DNA of 64,000 nucleotides from Megalonaias nervosa. Its lineage: Eukaryota; Mollusca; Bivalvia; Unionida; Unionidae. The notes beneath the pieces are model-generated. The model had not been told where the DNA came from, searched no databases, and was given only the letters and a program-made list of their open reading frames with translations. Shown here in pieces: positions 39,351-51,879 of this stretch. Both the position numbers and the translations under genes were made by a program. Every line of letters starts with the position of its first letter. The first letter of the stretch is position 1. The stretch spans positions 59,743 through 123,742 of the forward strand of contig JAECUM010001891.1 in NCBI GenBank assembly GCA_016617855.1. Direction: 5' to 3'.

Positions 39351-40119
39351 TTTTTCAATTGATTAATCCTTGAATGAGTAGGATTTCAAATGTTTCATGT
39401 CATTAGTTGGAGGAGTTATGGCCTTTTTAAATGCCCTTCTCCTATCTTTGGTTTTCCCAATACAAGTTTTTCTTTTCAACCCAAATTAACAGATTTTAGT
39501 GAGTGGGGCCTTTTGTGATGTAACTGTTGCTAAAAGGTTGATAGAAACTCTCTTTTTTGTTTCTTTCATGTTTTGTTTGCAGGGTCAGTTTTTAAACATC
39601 TGAGTATTCTGTCATTGGTAATATGTATTTAAAATTGTTAATTACATGTTATTTTGATGAGATGATACTGCCAAATGAACCTGAGTAACACACCTCACAC
39701 TTCAGTGGATCACTTATTACAAAATATAAGCAAGTAAGTAATGGGGGGAGGTAGGTTGGACAACAGAATTTGTATTTTTCAGTGGGGTATGGACTCCAAT
39801 ATTTGATGAACTCATACTCAAATTTTAAAATATTTAATCTTTGATATCGTCTCTCCGAGTGGGGTTAAAGTTATGAAAATCGTAGCATAAGCTTATCTTC
39901 TGTATCCCTATAGAACACATCAAATTTCAAAGAGACTTGGAAATTTTAAGTATTATTTTTAGCTCTACTGGTCATAGAAGAGAAGAGTTTACCAGATGGT
40001 CTGTCCTCCACCATCTATCTGTCCATTAGCACAAGTTTAGTGTAGCTACCTCGCCAAAACTACTTGGAGGGTTGCGATTGAATTTCACATGCACATTTCA
40101 TCTCATAATCTAATTGATC
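39351..40119. other. intergenic, no gene seen
   Basis: AT-rich. The start of the module-type element may lie near 39960 (AGCTCTACTGGTCATAGAAG). Confidence 0.4.
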
Positions 40120-41390
40120 TTGAATAAAATGGTGCTGAATGACATACATTATGGCTGTCACAGTGGTCATCTTGAAAATCTTATCTAGCTTTTCCTGAAT
40201 GTGAAATGATATCGATATAGTTTTCACAGAAAGACTTCTTATAGTGTCAAATTGCTCCTGAATGAAAATGGTGCAGATCTGACAGTCAGCAGGACAACAG
40301 CCATCTTGAAAATCTTGTTATCACTACATTTCTGAATGGAAAGTAATTTTGATATGTTGTTTTCACTATAAGACTTCTTATAATGTCTGATTGGTCCTGA
40401 ATGAAAATGGTGACCTCTAATATAGTTGCCAGGGCAGCCATCTTCAGTATCTTGTTTTTGCTCCTCCTCATGAACATAAGCTAATATAGACATGGGGTTT
40501 TTACCAGAAAACATATGATGTCTAGTTGGTCCTAAAAGAAAACTGATGCTCAGATATCCAGTACGACTGACAAAGTGGCCATGTTGGAAATCAGGTTATT
40601 GCTACTTTTAAATAGATAGTCATATCAATGTAGGGTTTTCACTAAAAGACTTATCTGGTTGATTCAGAATGAAAATGGTTCTGATCTGATGTCCAGTTTG
40701 GCCACAATGGCAGCCATCTTGAAAATCTTGCTGTTGCTACTACCCCTCCTGAGTAGAAAGTCATATCAGCATGGGGTTTTCACCAAAGAACTTTATGTAA
40801 GTAGTTGGTCCAAAATAAAAATGGTGCAGATCTGATATCCAATATGACCACACTGGTAGCCATCATGAAAATCTTGTTTTTGCTACTTCCTCTCAACAGA
40901 AAAGCATTGACATGTAGATTCTACCAAGAGACTCCTTATGGTATCTAGATGTTTCTCAATTAAAATGATGTGAATCTGACAGTCAGTATGACCACAATGG
41001 TCGTCATTTTGAAAATCTTGTTAATGCTGCTTCAAATAGATTCACCATTTGACTTTTCATGGTATTTAGTTGGTCCTAAATGAAAATGATGCTGATATGA
41101 CATCCAGTATGGCCACCATGGCAGCCGTTTTAAAAATCTTATTATCACTGCATCAGAATGAATGGTTATATTCACATGACTTTTCTCCAATGTTGTCAAG
41201 ATGGTTCTAAATGAAAATGGTACCAATATTACTCCAATATGGCTGCCACAATTGCTGATTTTAAAAGCTTGTTATTGCTTAAAAATATTACACATGGTTT
41301 CAGCATTAAGCAGTTAGAAAGACAACGTGTTCTGTGTTGAATTCTGGGAAATTCTTTTGAGGCTGTAGAGCTTCATGTATTTCAAGTCCA
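40120..41390. mobile_element. module-type repeat array (copy 3), about nine modules
   Basis: About nine copies of a 110-150 bp module: TCCTGAATGAAAATGGTGCAG, (TCTGA) CATCCAGTATGGCCACCATG, GCAGCCATCTTGAAAATCTT, GTTATTGCTAC, GAATGGAAAGTCATAT, GGGGTTTTCACCAGAAGACT, TCTTATGATGTCTAGTTGG. It ends like the other copies with an ATATGGCTGCCACA half-module and GAATTCTGGGAAATTCTTTT. Frames on both strands are repeat artefacts. Confidence 0.85.
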
Positions 41391-42421
41391 AGTTCAGTTT
41401 TGTGTTCGTGACTGTTTTGTGACTATGTGGCCTGGCATATACCATTCTAAGTTAAGCAGCTTACACATGGGCGAGTATTATATTTAATGATTCCTGAAGA
41501 TAATTCAGATTTGTTCTTTGCTATATCAATGTATACTACATTTATTTAACATTTGAAATATTTGAGAATTGTACACAGTCAATTAAGATCAATGAACTTC
41601 AATCTTTAAGAAATTGTATATGTATAAAAAGTATTTGGAAACTATTTTGTTTCACAGTATTTGGAAACTATTTTGTTTCACAGTCATTTTTTTTCTATCC
41701 AAAACCTTATAATTAAATTACATTAAATCTTATTTTAATATGATTTATTATAAATGCTTTAAAATGGGACATTTGTAGTTACTTGTATAGATGAAGGTTG
41801 TTTCCATAACAACCATCATAATTTGCATAGACATAAAGCAGGCATGGTTCATGAGGTCAGTTTCAGAGCAATTGTTATTTATCCATGAAGGTATTTGTTT
41901 GCATGATAACTTCGAAAGAAACTTTATTTCATAATTTTAATAGCAGTAATACAGTACATGCCATTATTGTATTGTTATCTTTTCCAGGTGATAGTTTCCA
42001 GTCCAAGGACTTAATTCCCACTTTCAATTGTTAATTTTAGGTCATAAGTAAAACACATTATCCCAATCTGATACCTTAGTCAACTTAAGACAATTGGAAT
42101 ATCTTCCATTCTTTTATATGGATAGTGTGTCTTTATACACATCTCTTGGGCACTCAGCGCTTTGTTGATTTCAACAGCTTTTGGAATTTCTATCAGTCTT
42201 ATTTTTGTGTGAGTTGTGTTTGTTTATTTCTCTCCAATTCTTGCTTTAAAAATTTTCTTGTATCTCTGTCTATTTTTGTTGATCTTGAGGGTTTTGTAGA
42301 TCACTAGTAAAGCAATACTTCTTGTTTTCATTCCTCTGATAGTTAAAAACGTTATCATAAGTATTTCCTACTCTTGTTCTTCCAGGTCATTGTTGTATTT
42401 CCTTTTAGCATTCAGTAAGTA
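41391..42421. other. intergenic, no gene seen
   Basis: AT-rich; a 23 bp direct duplication (AGTATTTGGAAACTATTTTG then TTTCAC) at about 41631-41680. Confidence 0.45.
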
Positions 42422-42682
42422 ATGCCTCAAGGTACTGGCAAATGTGGACATAAAACAGAAGCATTTGACAACCAGTCCTGCACAGAATGCGTATTCACAG
42501 ATGGCTGCCTTCTTTCTTTGTGGGTTGACAGAAAGTTACCAGACCTATTGGGCCAGGAAGAAGGGTCATGTCTATTTTGCTTCCACTCAGGAGGACTCCC
42601 AGGAGGGGTAACGGCACTTCCTGGTACATGGAAATCACCTGTATCAATGATGGTACTTCCCAGGGTTACAGAAGCCATCTGA
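42422..42682 (+). pseudogene. DIRS-type gag-like N-terminal frame
   Basis: The frame starts MPQGTGKCGHKTEAFDNQSC, then TECVFTDGCLLSLWVDRKLP. A start of the form CGHKTE(x)7-8 C(T)EC(x)F is what I recall for the first frame of DIRS-like elements, where it may be a small zinc-binding segment of a capsid-like protein. The frame stops after 86 codons in unrelated sequence. The overlapping minus-strand frame of the same length is its shadow. Confidence 0.45.
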
Positions 42683-43899
42683 CTCAAAGAGAGATGTTGC
42701 TAGGGCACTTCTCAGTGCACTGAACATGTGCCCCAAGAGTAAAGCAGAACAATAAACTGTTGATTTCTGTGGATGCAGATGAGTTTTCAGAGAAAACCCA
42801 TAACACCTAGTCCTTTGTTGTGTTTGTCTTCTGTGCCTCCCCCCAGTACATGTTAGGTGACAGAGGAGGATGAGATGTGGACTTTTGGTAATGAACTAAA
42901 AGAAGTTTACAGCCTGCTTCAATGAAATCAGTGTCCTCCATGAAATCAATTTGCCTATCTTTGGAGGCTAGGATCCTCTACAGTTTTGACATGTTTTCTG
43001 AGCCACAGCTCAAGTCAGACCTTTTATTGTTCCCTTTCTCACTGACGGTGTAGGAGCAGACTAAGAATTATCTATGGGCCATGAAGGGACCAGATAGAAA
43101 GGGTGATCTATCCCCTCTTCCACACTTTGACCAAAAGCTGCAGGTTCCAATCACTGCTTGGTCCCTTAAATCCCTCCCTTTGGATTCAGGTACCTTTGGG
43201 AACTGGATCTATCTTCCAGTCAAGGCTCTCAAGGCATTGGAACTGAAAGTGAAGAGATTTGTTACTATAGCCTCACAAACCTACCTACCTTTTCTGTGGT
43301 CTTCTTCAGTCTGAGAGATCATTGTCTCAGTGGCCTTGCAAAAACTGTTAAAGGCCTTGACCAACACATTGAGACATGCATTGTCAGATTCTGTTGTGAT
43401 GTCTGCTGAGCTGCTTCACATCAGAAAGGATGCAGTCTTGGATATATCCAAGTTTTTGATGGATTACAACAAGAGCCTGTAATGGGCTGCCCTGCTTCTC
43501 GATGCAGAGAGGCAATTTGGAGGGCTGATTCTTACAGTGGCTGCACAGGATTTATAGGATCAACAACACTGGCTGTGGTACCAGTCCTGGCTAAACTGGT
43601 GAAGAAATACACCCATTCTGGAAGGTCCCTAGCTCCCCCTCCCAAGTAGTTTAAACAGGGAAACAATCAAAATCAAAATCAGTCCCAGTTTAAAACCCCT
43701 TTCCACCTGTCATCCTCGCAACAAGGTGTCATTATTGGCCATAGGAGTCTGTGGACACCTAGCTCTTCTCAAAGGAGGGAGGCAGTTGCCTCTAGGGTGT
43801 TACACCCTCTCCTGGAATTCCCTCTTCCCAGATTCCTAGTAGGTAACAGGTTAAGTCTTTTTCAGAGGCTTGGCTTGACCTCTCAGACAATTCATCGTT

Positions 43900-44530
43900 T
43901 CCTTTCCACAATAATGAATGGATACCAGCTTCACTTCAGGGATTTTCCTTTTTCAAGGAAACCCCAGTCTGTTCTCTAAGTCTCAGCTGTTATCTCTGTG
44001 GGAAGAGGTATACTGTATACTCTCTTCTAAGGAAGGGTGTAATCGAGAGGTTGAAGAACACAAGAAGTCCAGGATTTTATTCCAAGAGTTTTTAGTTTCT
44101 TGGGGGGGGGGGAGTTGAGACTTATCGTTGATCTTTCCCATTTAGACAGGATGCTTCTGGAAGAGTGGTTTAAGATGGAGATAACTACCTCAGCAAGGAA
44201 TGTCATCAGGCACAGTGACAGAGTGATCTTGAGGACACTCATCTTCCCACCCCACAGGAAATTTCTGCACTTTTGTCTTGGACAGGAGATCTTTCATTTT
44301 AGGGCTATTCCTTACAGCCTAGTTTCTGCTCCCAGAGCCATCACCATGGTGATGAATATAATAGTGGCTCATTTATGGTCCTTGGGGGTTCCCATTCTGC
44401 CATATGTTAGCATCCCCTGACTTGTCCTTCTGAGGGACTTGTCTCTCTGTTGGGAGATGATGATTCAACTTGGTCTTATATGCAATCAGGAGAAAGCAGA
44501 TATTGTTATTATTGAGAATGTTCAAATCCT
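43900..44530 (+). pseudogene. DIRS-type reverse transcriptase remnant, catalytic motif lost
   Basis: Reading across frames: LLSLWEEVYCILSSKEGCNR, then LRLIVDLSHLDRMLLEEWFK and MEITTSARNVI, then HRKFLHFCLGQEIFHFRAIP, YSLVSAPRAITMVMNIIVAH and LWSLGVPILPYVS, then VLLRDLSLCWEMMIQLGLIC with NQEKAD. DIRS polymerases show the same order: RxVxDLxxLN, H(R)KFLRFxxxGxxYxFxxLPFGLxxAPRxFT, a Y(L)DD box, and LxxLGxxINxEKS. In place of YLDD this copy has YVSIP followed by a stop, so both catalytic Asp are gone. A G-run at 44102-44112 shifts the frame. Non-functional. Confidence 0.75.
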
Positions 44531-45189
44531 CAACATTGATACCTAGCAGATAATCTAACTGCCAAGATAAATCTTTAAGCAACGTTTTAAGATGCATTGC
44601 TCTGGTTAGAAGGCAATTGACCTAATAGGTTTGTGATGCCAAGTGGAGAATTCTCTGTAATTGATGCAATAGAAGATGCATTAATTCTGTGCTGCCCCCC
44701 CCCCCCATTAACTGCAATTGTAGATTTTCTTATTTTTCTCTTTGAAGAAGATTGATCAGTATCTACCATTCAGGGCTGTAGGACAGTCCTTTCTAATACT
44801 CTTTATGGGATCCACTATAGGGTTGGACCTTCTTCCAAAATTGATAAGGTACTTTGGGTAAGAGAGTGCAGTTTCTTAGTAATGTCAAGATGGAACCTCT
44901 TTTGTGATCATTGGTCATTAGACCTCCTTATGGATCTTAGAAATAAGCTTCCTATGAGAATCTCACACTTAAAAGAGTTTTCCTCGTCTCCTTAGCATCA
45001 GCAAGGAGAAGGAGTGAAATTAATGCTTTGTCATGATAAAGGGGTCATTTATGTTTTAGTGGTAACTATGATTTGGTCTCATTTCTAAGTGAACTCTGGG
45101 TTTCTGGCCAAGAATCAGCTACCTTTGGTTGCTGTTTTTCCTATTTCATTCCCAAATCTTAGTTGTATCTGTGCTGGCAATGATTAAGA

Positions 45190-45570
45190 TAAACTCCTTT
45201 GCCCTGTGAGAGCTTTACAATTTGATCTAGGTCAAAAGGCAAAAGAAGGTGCTCCAATGGTCCTTTTTTTTCCTTCAAAAGTTACTTTTGACATTTTGTT
45301 AGTCACCATCTTGATAGGGATTGTTCAGACTATTAAGAGCTCATCATTCTCTCACTGAGAGAGAGATCTCTTATGACAATGAAGAAAAACCAATGAGGTC
45401 ATCTCCATTGCAGCCTCTTGATCCTATTTTAATAATTCTACTTTAGATAATGTCATGGCCTTCGGGCATTCTCACTCCACTTTCTTGTGATTGTATTTGA
45501 GTGGCATAGAGATGAGGGCATTTATACTTTGGGTCCAGTTGTATCAGCACAACAAGTTGTCAAGCCAACC
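45190..45570 (+). pseudogene. DIRS-type tyrosine recombinase remnant
   Basis: Across frames: (LC)ALRAL.FDLGQKAKEGAPM, VLFFPSKVTFDIL, VTILIGIVQTIKSSS, then AAS and YFNNSTLDNVMAFGHSHSTF with LYLSGIEMRAF(I)LW. In DIRS recombinases this is the Cys-Pro-x-Arg-Ala-Leu start of the catalytic core, the SxWI(x)xTI(K) helix, the HxxR(A)xAxS box, and the Phe-x-x-x-Tyr-Leu-Arg end with the nucleophilic Tyr. The HxxR box is degraded (NEVISIAAS) and stops are frequent. Confidence 0.6.
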
Positions 45571-45610
45571 TCCAGTTGACAATAGAACGTCCTACTGACA
45601 ACACCAGGCT

Positions 45611-46264
45611 AGTAAATTCAGCAGGGCTATAATAGCAGGTGATGTATTACTTGTAAAAATATAGTGGGGGGGGGGTAAACTAGTTTTTATGCATTTTGTT
45701 ATGTAATACTTTTCTATTATTGAACAATTCCCTCTTCTTACAGTCTTGGTCAAGTTGAGAAAAGAAAGATATTCTCGTAATTGGACTAAAGTGTCAGAGT
45801 GGGATCATGTCGGTTTTTTTATTCTATACCTCCAATTACTCATTGGAATAGGGAATGATGCCCTTGGACTGGGTACTGGTGCCAGGAAAATTCAGTGCAA
45901 TAATAGCATGTAGGTAGTACTTAATTAATTTTACCCCACTCCCCAACCAACAACATTATCATCAGTACTTCATTGAAATATCCTCATGGATACAACTCCA
46001 GTGTTCAATTAAGCCACATATTTTCACATATTAAGAATAACATATCTCTAGATGTTCTTTGACCTAAATATACTTTTGGGCAAGTAAATAAGAACTATTT
46101 GTTTGGCTCCCTGCAGTTCATACATTATAGATGCTAGCTTTTTATCCTTTGTTAAGGATGAAATATGCTGCTAATATTTTTGTCTGTAGAGCAGATATTA
46201 AAGCAATGACTGTAAATAAATAAAGCTTTTGCTTAATATAGTTTGGGTCAGATGTTTTCATTTA
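45611..46264. other. no gene seen
   Basis: AT-rich; may include the 3' end of the DIRS relic (a G-run at 45665-45674, then GGACTAAAGTGTCAGAGTGG). No frame of note. Confidence 0.35.
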
Positions 46265-46480
46265 GTCTGTATTCAGAGATAGAGGTCGTCATGGTACCTC
46301 ATTTAGTAGGGCATCAGACTCCTAATCTAAAGGTCAAGGGTTGGATACCTTTCCAGGCCAGCCCAGGTCAGCCTCCTCTGTGTCCTTGGGGAAGGGTGCT
46401 TAGCTCCTATTTCCTTGACATGATATTGCCAATAATGTGTTTAAAATGCCATGAAAACCAACAAAAACAAACATCTTGCA
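46265..46480 (+). mobile_element. tRNA-derived SINE, fourth family
   Basis: Head AGGTCGTCATGGTACCTCAT, CAGACTCCTAATCTAAAGGT and a B-box-like AAGGGTTGGATACC recall a tRNA with an anticodon arm around TCCTAAT. The 3' half has TGTCCTTGGGGAAGGGTGCT and TCCTATTTCCTTGAC, a pattern common in V-SINE/Deu-SINE-type tails. It ends in CAACAAAAACAAAC. Confidence 0.75.
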
Positions 46481-46565
46481 AGATTTGAATAGTTGCATAC
46501 ATCTGTACATGAGTGTTTGCACATGAATGAAACTGCTGTCAGATTTTCATGAAGATTACTATTAA

Positions 46566-47300
46566 ACATGTTCATCAGCCATACCACTCAAAACAAACTT
46601 TGTGCCATTAGCCATACCACTCAAAACAAACTTTGTGCCATTAGCCATACCACTCAAAACAAACTTTGTGCCATTAGCCATACCACTCAAAACAAACTTT
46701 GTGCCATTGGCCATGCCACTCAAAGCAAACTTTGTGCCATTGGCCATGCCACTCAAAACAAACTTTGTGCCATTGGCCATACCACTCAAAACAAACTTTG
46801 TGCCATTGGCCATGCCACTTGAAACAAACTTTGTGCCATTGGCCATGCCACTCAAAACAAACTCTGCCCCGTTTGCCATGCCACTCAAAACAAACTCTAC
46901 CCCATTCACCATGCCACTGGAAACAAACTCAGCCTCTTTGGCCATGCCACTGGAAACAAACTCAGCCTCTTTGGCCATGCCACTGGAAACAAACTCTACA
47001 TGATTGGCAACTTGCCTCTAGCAAACTCTACCTCATTGGCCATGCCACTGAAAACAAATTCTACCCCACTGGCCCTGCCACTCAAAACAAAAAATGCCCC
47101 ATTCACCATGCCACTCAAAACAAACTCTACTTGATTGGCCATTTGCCTCTAACAAAACTCTACCCCATTGGCCATGCTGCTCAAAACGAACTCTATCCCA
47201 TTCACCATGCCACTGGAAACAAACTCAGCCTGATTGGTCATGCCACTAAAAACAAACACTACCTGATTGGCCATGTGCCTGAAACAAACTCTGTCAAATT
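46566..47300. repeat. minisatellite, mainly 33-36 bp unit, about 21 copies
   Basis: Unit of the form GCCATACCACTCAAAACAAA, CTTTGTGCCATTG. The first part (46571-46980) keeps a strict 33 bp period; the right part has mixed lengths and insertions. Because 33 is a multiple of three, frames stay open on both strands (206, 138, 133 and 84 codons) as 11-residue repeats, e.g. MANGTKFVLSG on the minus strand. Confidence 0.95.
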
Positions 47301-47979
47301 AAGTATGGATGTCTGGTAGACTTTACCATACAATAATAATCATTGGAATGCCATGTGCTGTCTGCTTTGTACCATTTGGTCCACAAATGACAATCGGGTT
47401 CAGTTCTACAGACCTGGCAGTGCAAACAAGGCAGACATGTGCCTTTTCAATGTTATAGCTAATTTCTTCTAAACTGGTGGGTCAGTGGTGCTTAAGTTTT
47501 ACATATATAATAAATAAAGTGAACTCCATCAATTAAATACAGATGATACCTTAGTCCAGATGTTCCAGTGACTAGTGTAAATAGATGCCCTCAGATTACA
47601 TGCAACCATTCACACATGAAGTTTTCTTACTGTTCTTGCAACAGGCTTTGAGAAATGAAGCTTGAAGGAGCATTATTCTATAATATAGACAAAACATACA
47701 ATTTCAGAAAAGTCTAGAGGATCATTGTCCATATTAAAACGATTTTCTGACCCATGAAGTACATGTACATGTACATGTCAAACTTATGGGCTGTCATAGA
47801 TAATCAAAGTCGACCTGAAAAGTGTTGGCATTGTTTTCAAATTCTGTGAATATTGCACAGGAATAATGTATACATATTTGAACAACTGGTGCTATAACCG
47901 TAGAAACTGATGCCTCCATATAAACACGAGTCAAAGACGGACATCCTGGAAGAAGAAATGTGTCCTGCAGAAAAACTAC
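47301..47979. other. no gene seen
   Basis: AT-rich, with (GTACAT)n at 47758-47778. The frame of the candidate exon below is open back to 47911. Confidence 0.4.
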
Positions 47980-48089
47980 ATGATGGATGGGATTAGTTTG
48001 ATCAAGAGGATGGAAGAAGGAGAAATATCAGACAGTTCAACAGATACATTGGAGCTTGATACTTCCAACCAATGGAAAAATGGCTTGAG
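47980..48089 (+). CDS. candidate exon 1 of a small unassigned gene
   Basis: From a double ATG at 47980 the frame reads MMDGISLIKRMEEGEISDSS, then TDTLELDTSNQWKNGLR, and meets a strong donor, GAG|GTAAGTTT, at 48089/48090. The peptide is acidic and serine/threonine-rich. The frame is open upstream of the ATG to 47911, so the start is uncertain. Joined to 48541 it would add RHHITCRTIKTIV and stop, about 50 residues in all. No family recognised. It could also be a non-coding transcript or chance. Confidence 0.25.
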
Positions 48090-48540
48090 GTAAGTTTACA
48101 CGGGTGTCTTACAAATGCTGGGTTATTTAATGATCTAATTGGCACCATAATTTCCAATCGATGCTTGAAGCAAATGTAAGTCACTATATTTTTTACATTA
48201 GTGTTGGTGAAATGGATAGGCATTCAATATAATGCATAAAGATATCATTACTGGAAAGTAATGTGGAGTGTAAGTGCATAGATATATATTCTCATCCTTT
48301 GACCTTTAATTGAGTACATAACTGCAGTGAATAGTATCTACATAACCAGAAACTGTTTCTAATGTCATTAATATTGCTTAATTCAGAAAATGTTTACTGT
48401 TAAACCACAATTCAGTTGTTTTGCTCAACATTTCTTTGTTGTAAATTGTATGTACTACAGATACATTCAGCAGAGCATCAAGCTTCATGAATCTGTTTTT
48501 TTTTTATTATTCCTTATTCATTAATTTTTTACTTTCAGGC

Positions 48541-48579
48541 ATCATATCACATGCAGGACCATTAAAACCATTGTTTAGC
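48541..48579 (+). CDS. candidate exon 2 of the small unassigned gene
   Basis: A T-rich tract (TTTTTTTTTATTATTCC...TTACTTTCAG) ends at about 48539. The following sequence continues the frame of the candidate exon at 47980-48089 for 13 codons to TAG. Coding support is only the matching phase and good splice sites. Confidence 0.2.
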
Positions 48580-49080
48580 AGAATTATTCAAGCAAACATA
48601 GCAGAGGCATGGCAATGACTCCAATATATTAAAATCCAAAACCCTTTTGTTTTTTGAGACTCATTGTGAACTTAATTCATATTGAAAGTAGTGTAACTGT
48701 TATGGCGAAGGATTCTGTGCATATTTTTACCTTGATCAGATCTATAATTTATCAACATTGCATCCAATGAATGTTTTGTGTTTTTGTGTACAAAATACAT
48801 TTAAATTTGCTTTCTTGGAAGAGGAAAATAATGTTTTGTACAAATGTTTGCATGTAAAACAGTGTTGCTGTCGAGTACCATGACAAAGATAATAATTCTA
48901 GTATCTTTTAAAAATTATCATCTGAAGGAAGAAATACAATTTTCATGTTGCTATCTTTAGTAGATTTGGAATATCAAGTAATCTGAGGAACTCAGTTATC
49001 ATAAATACCATGAAATTACCTACAGACATCATCCCACAAAAGCTGCAAAATTTAAAAGCTTTAATTTCTAATGATAAAAC
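48580..49080. other. no gene seen
   Basis: AT-rich intergenic DNA. Confidence 0.4.
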
Positions 49081-49120
<40 letters not shown>

Positions 49121-49138
49121 TAGTATTATTATTATTGT
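49081..49138. repeat. (AAT)n microsatellite with inverted (ATT)n end
   Basis: About 14 AAT units, then TAGTATTATTATTATT, which can fold back on the first part. Confidence 0.95.
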
Positions 49139-49869
49139 CAAATGCAATGTGCATAGGCTATTTTTGGTTTTCATTTTCCCATTCACTACTTGTATGTACA
49201 TCACAACTATTCCTTCTATAGTAATAACAACTGAAAGAAAAATTTATAATGTATGAAAACTTTAAAGACACTTGGAACTTGATATTAATAGGAAGATATA
49301 AAATAATGTTTTAGATTGAGTTGGCTGTTTTTAATTGTAATAAAAGTATCATTGAAAATTAAAAATCATATTGATATAGTAATGTCTGTTGTGATTGGTT
49401 ATATTATTAAGATCAAATATACAAGTGTGTAAATTTGTTTTGTGTTTCTCATGGTATGATAAGCCATTTCATAAAAGGTGTGCATTGTCAACCAATCAAA
49501 ACTTTTTAAGCGTTGATAGTGTTTGAAATCATTCCATAATTATCATTGACAGTCGTAATGTTTAAATAAGTGAAAATATAATTTACAATGACTTTTAACC
49601 ACATGTATCTTTTAAAAAGATGCGATTAGGTCTTCCTGACTGCCTGTTTGTTCCTCAATTAATAATGTAGTGTTTCTACTACACCATGAAAGAAACAGAT
49701 TTAAAACTTTAGGATATGATTGGGGGTAATCTTTAGATGTAGACGGTGTTTTTGAAATTTTAATTATGACTCGTTAGATGAGACCATTATCTTGGGATAG
49801 TTATTATTTTTTATAAAAAAAAACTAAATATTTGAAGTATTATTGGTGGAGATCTGAAAGTTTATTTGT
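49139..49869. other. no gene seen
   Basis: AT-rich intergenic DNA without recognised feature. Confidence 0.4.
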
Positions 49870-50535
49870 GTCATCTTCAAGTCCAAGGCTATATCTTCTG
49901 CATTGGTCTTTTTGGGGTATACACTTTGTTCTTGCCTCAGGGATGGTCCCTCGGAGTATGCTTCCACTAGGTCACGACTTGGAAGCTGTTGAGATCTTCA
50001 TCCAATAACTGTACATAAATTTGAAGGACAGGAGGTGACATACTGGTATATCCAATATGAACCATGGGTCATGCTCCTTAAGTTGTGGACTCACCTCTGG
50101 GTCATAGCTAGGAAACAGTCAAGATCCTGACATTCTAACCACATATTAGTTGAAGGACATCAGAAGAAATCGGACACATTTCCAGTACAAACCCTGAGAA
50201 AGGATACTTGCTCTTGGGGTCATCATTTGGAAATGGTTAAGATCTCCATCCTTTAAGTATGTACATTGTATATGTTTGAAGGGCACAAGGGGACATAGAT
50301 ATATATATCCAGCACAGAGCCTGGACTGTATCCTTTGGCTGGAAACTTGACCCTGGCTCACAACTTGAAAACTGTTAAGATCTCCATCCTTGAACTATAT
50401 TCACTTAATGGGCACAAGGGAATATATGCACTTGTACATTCAACACTTATTCTGGTTCATGACCCAAGAGTAGGAGACTTGACCTTGTCTCATAACTTTG
50501 AAACTGTTAAGATTCCCACCACATACATGTACACA
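49870..50535. repeat. diverged tandem repeat, about 120 bp unit, five copies
   Basis: The block TCA(C/T)(A)ACTTGGAA(A/G)CTGTT(A/G)AGATC(T)CCATCC recurs near 49972, 50100, 50220, 50350 and 50485, each followed by a (A)CTTGAAGG(G/A)CA(C/A)AAGG block. Frames in it are artefacts. Confidence 0.75.
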
Positions 50536-51879
50536 CTAACTTGAAAAGAAAAGAGAAATACACATTTACAGTGTCGAAAACTTTGCCTGTGGATCAGTCC
50601 ATAGCCTATCACTGTATAGATTGGAATTGTGTTGGGATGTCATTTCACGTCATTTACCTAATTCTAGTTTTCATTCCTGTATCTCACTTTGGATTACACT
50701 AGATTTGATGTTTACACAAGCAGTCATCCATTGTGAAAAATGTGTAGGTGACACTGCCACATACTTCTTCAAGAACATGTGGAATCAAGGTGGATGGATA
50801 CATGTGTAATTTTGTACAAAATCTCTATATTATTCTGCAGGGAAGGTTTACTGAAACTAATCTTTTTACTGTATGATGTTTTGTAAATTTACACATTGGA
50901 ACCCGAGTGTATTGTCATTCTCTCTTGAAGACTGAGGTCACAGATTAAGGTTAGATTTAGTGGACTGTTTGTAACTTTTAATCAGACAGAAGTAGTGGTA
51001 TGGAAATTGGTAAACTTTTACATATATGTAGGATAAAGGTGTCAAATTAGCCACTTTAATAGTTCTCATTTCTGATTCAAAAGTGGACATTGCCATATTT
51101 GTCTGGAACTGTAATTCCCAACTTTTAAATAAAGCAAGTGATATATTGATCTATCTGTAAACCAGGACTAAACTCTTGGATCAATATAATTTTTTTAAAT
51201 GTATTTTTGTGCTGATGCCCTAGCTAAAATAATTCTCAAGGATAGTGGGATAAAAGAATTTATATTCATGCATCATGAATTAAGGTTTTGTTACAAACAC
51301 TCTTTTGCAATCTAGTTAAGGTCAGTGTTATTTATCATGGTTGGACTGTAGCTTAGAAGCTGTTTAACTAATGAACCCATCAAATTAAATATTTGGGATG
51401 GTGGGTCTTGTATCACAATTAAGATCCTATCTACAAAGTAAAGGTCACAATCATTTAAAGGTTACTTCCTTGTGATGTTGTGACTATAACTTTAAGCTAT
51501 TAAAAGTACTTTATTATTATATACTACATTGTACAATTTTACAATTGGATTTTTGTGACCGCCATAATCTTAGCAACAACAGTAAGGTCACATGCCAATG
51601 TATGTATATTTCTTGTCAAGGCTTGAACTAAAATCCATATTGAGAGAGATGAAACTGAATATGCTCACATCCAATATAATCTTTCATATACTACTTTCAT
51701 TGTTCAATCTTAAATGTTAAGGTATTAGGAAGAATATGTGTATAATGATGCAGTGTGTGTTGCATACAATGTCTGATATTTTGCAAGGTCAAGGTCAAGG
51801 CAAGAACACTTAAGGTGTCATTTTAAATTATACAACTATAGATGCATTTATTTTACAACTGTATTAAATTAGGCACATT
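50536..51879. other. no gene seen
   Basis: AT-rich; an open frame at 50621-50809 has no known resemblance. GGTCA-rich words recur. Confidence 0.4.

Larger units (their letters stand above)
42422..45610 (+). mobile_element. DIRS-type retroelement relic, second copy
   Basis: A GC-richer 3.2 kb block holds, in order, a gag-like Cys motif frame (42422-42682), an unalignable middle, a reverse transcriptase remnant (43900-44530) and a tyrosine recombinase remnant (45190-45570). All frames are broken. No terminal repeats could be fixed; runs of G/C at 44102-44112 and 44695-44706 look like expansions that also cause frameshifts. Confidence 0.75.

Noticed and set aside
46562..47319. Open frames of 138, 133, 206 and 84 codons
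   Set aside because: They cover a tandem repeat whose period is a multiple of three and are open on both strands; no unique sequence or splice context.
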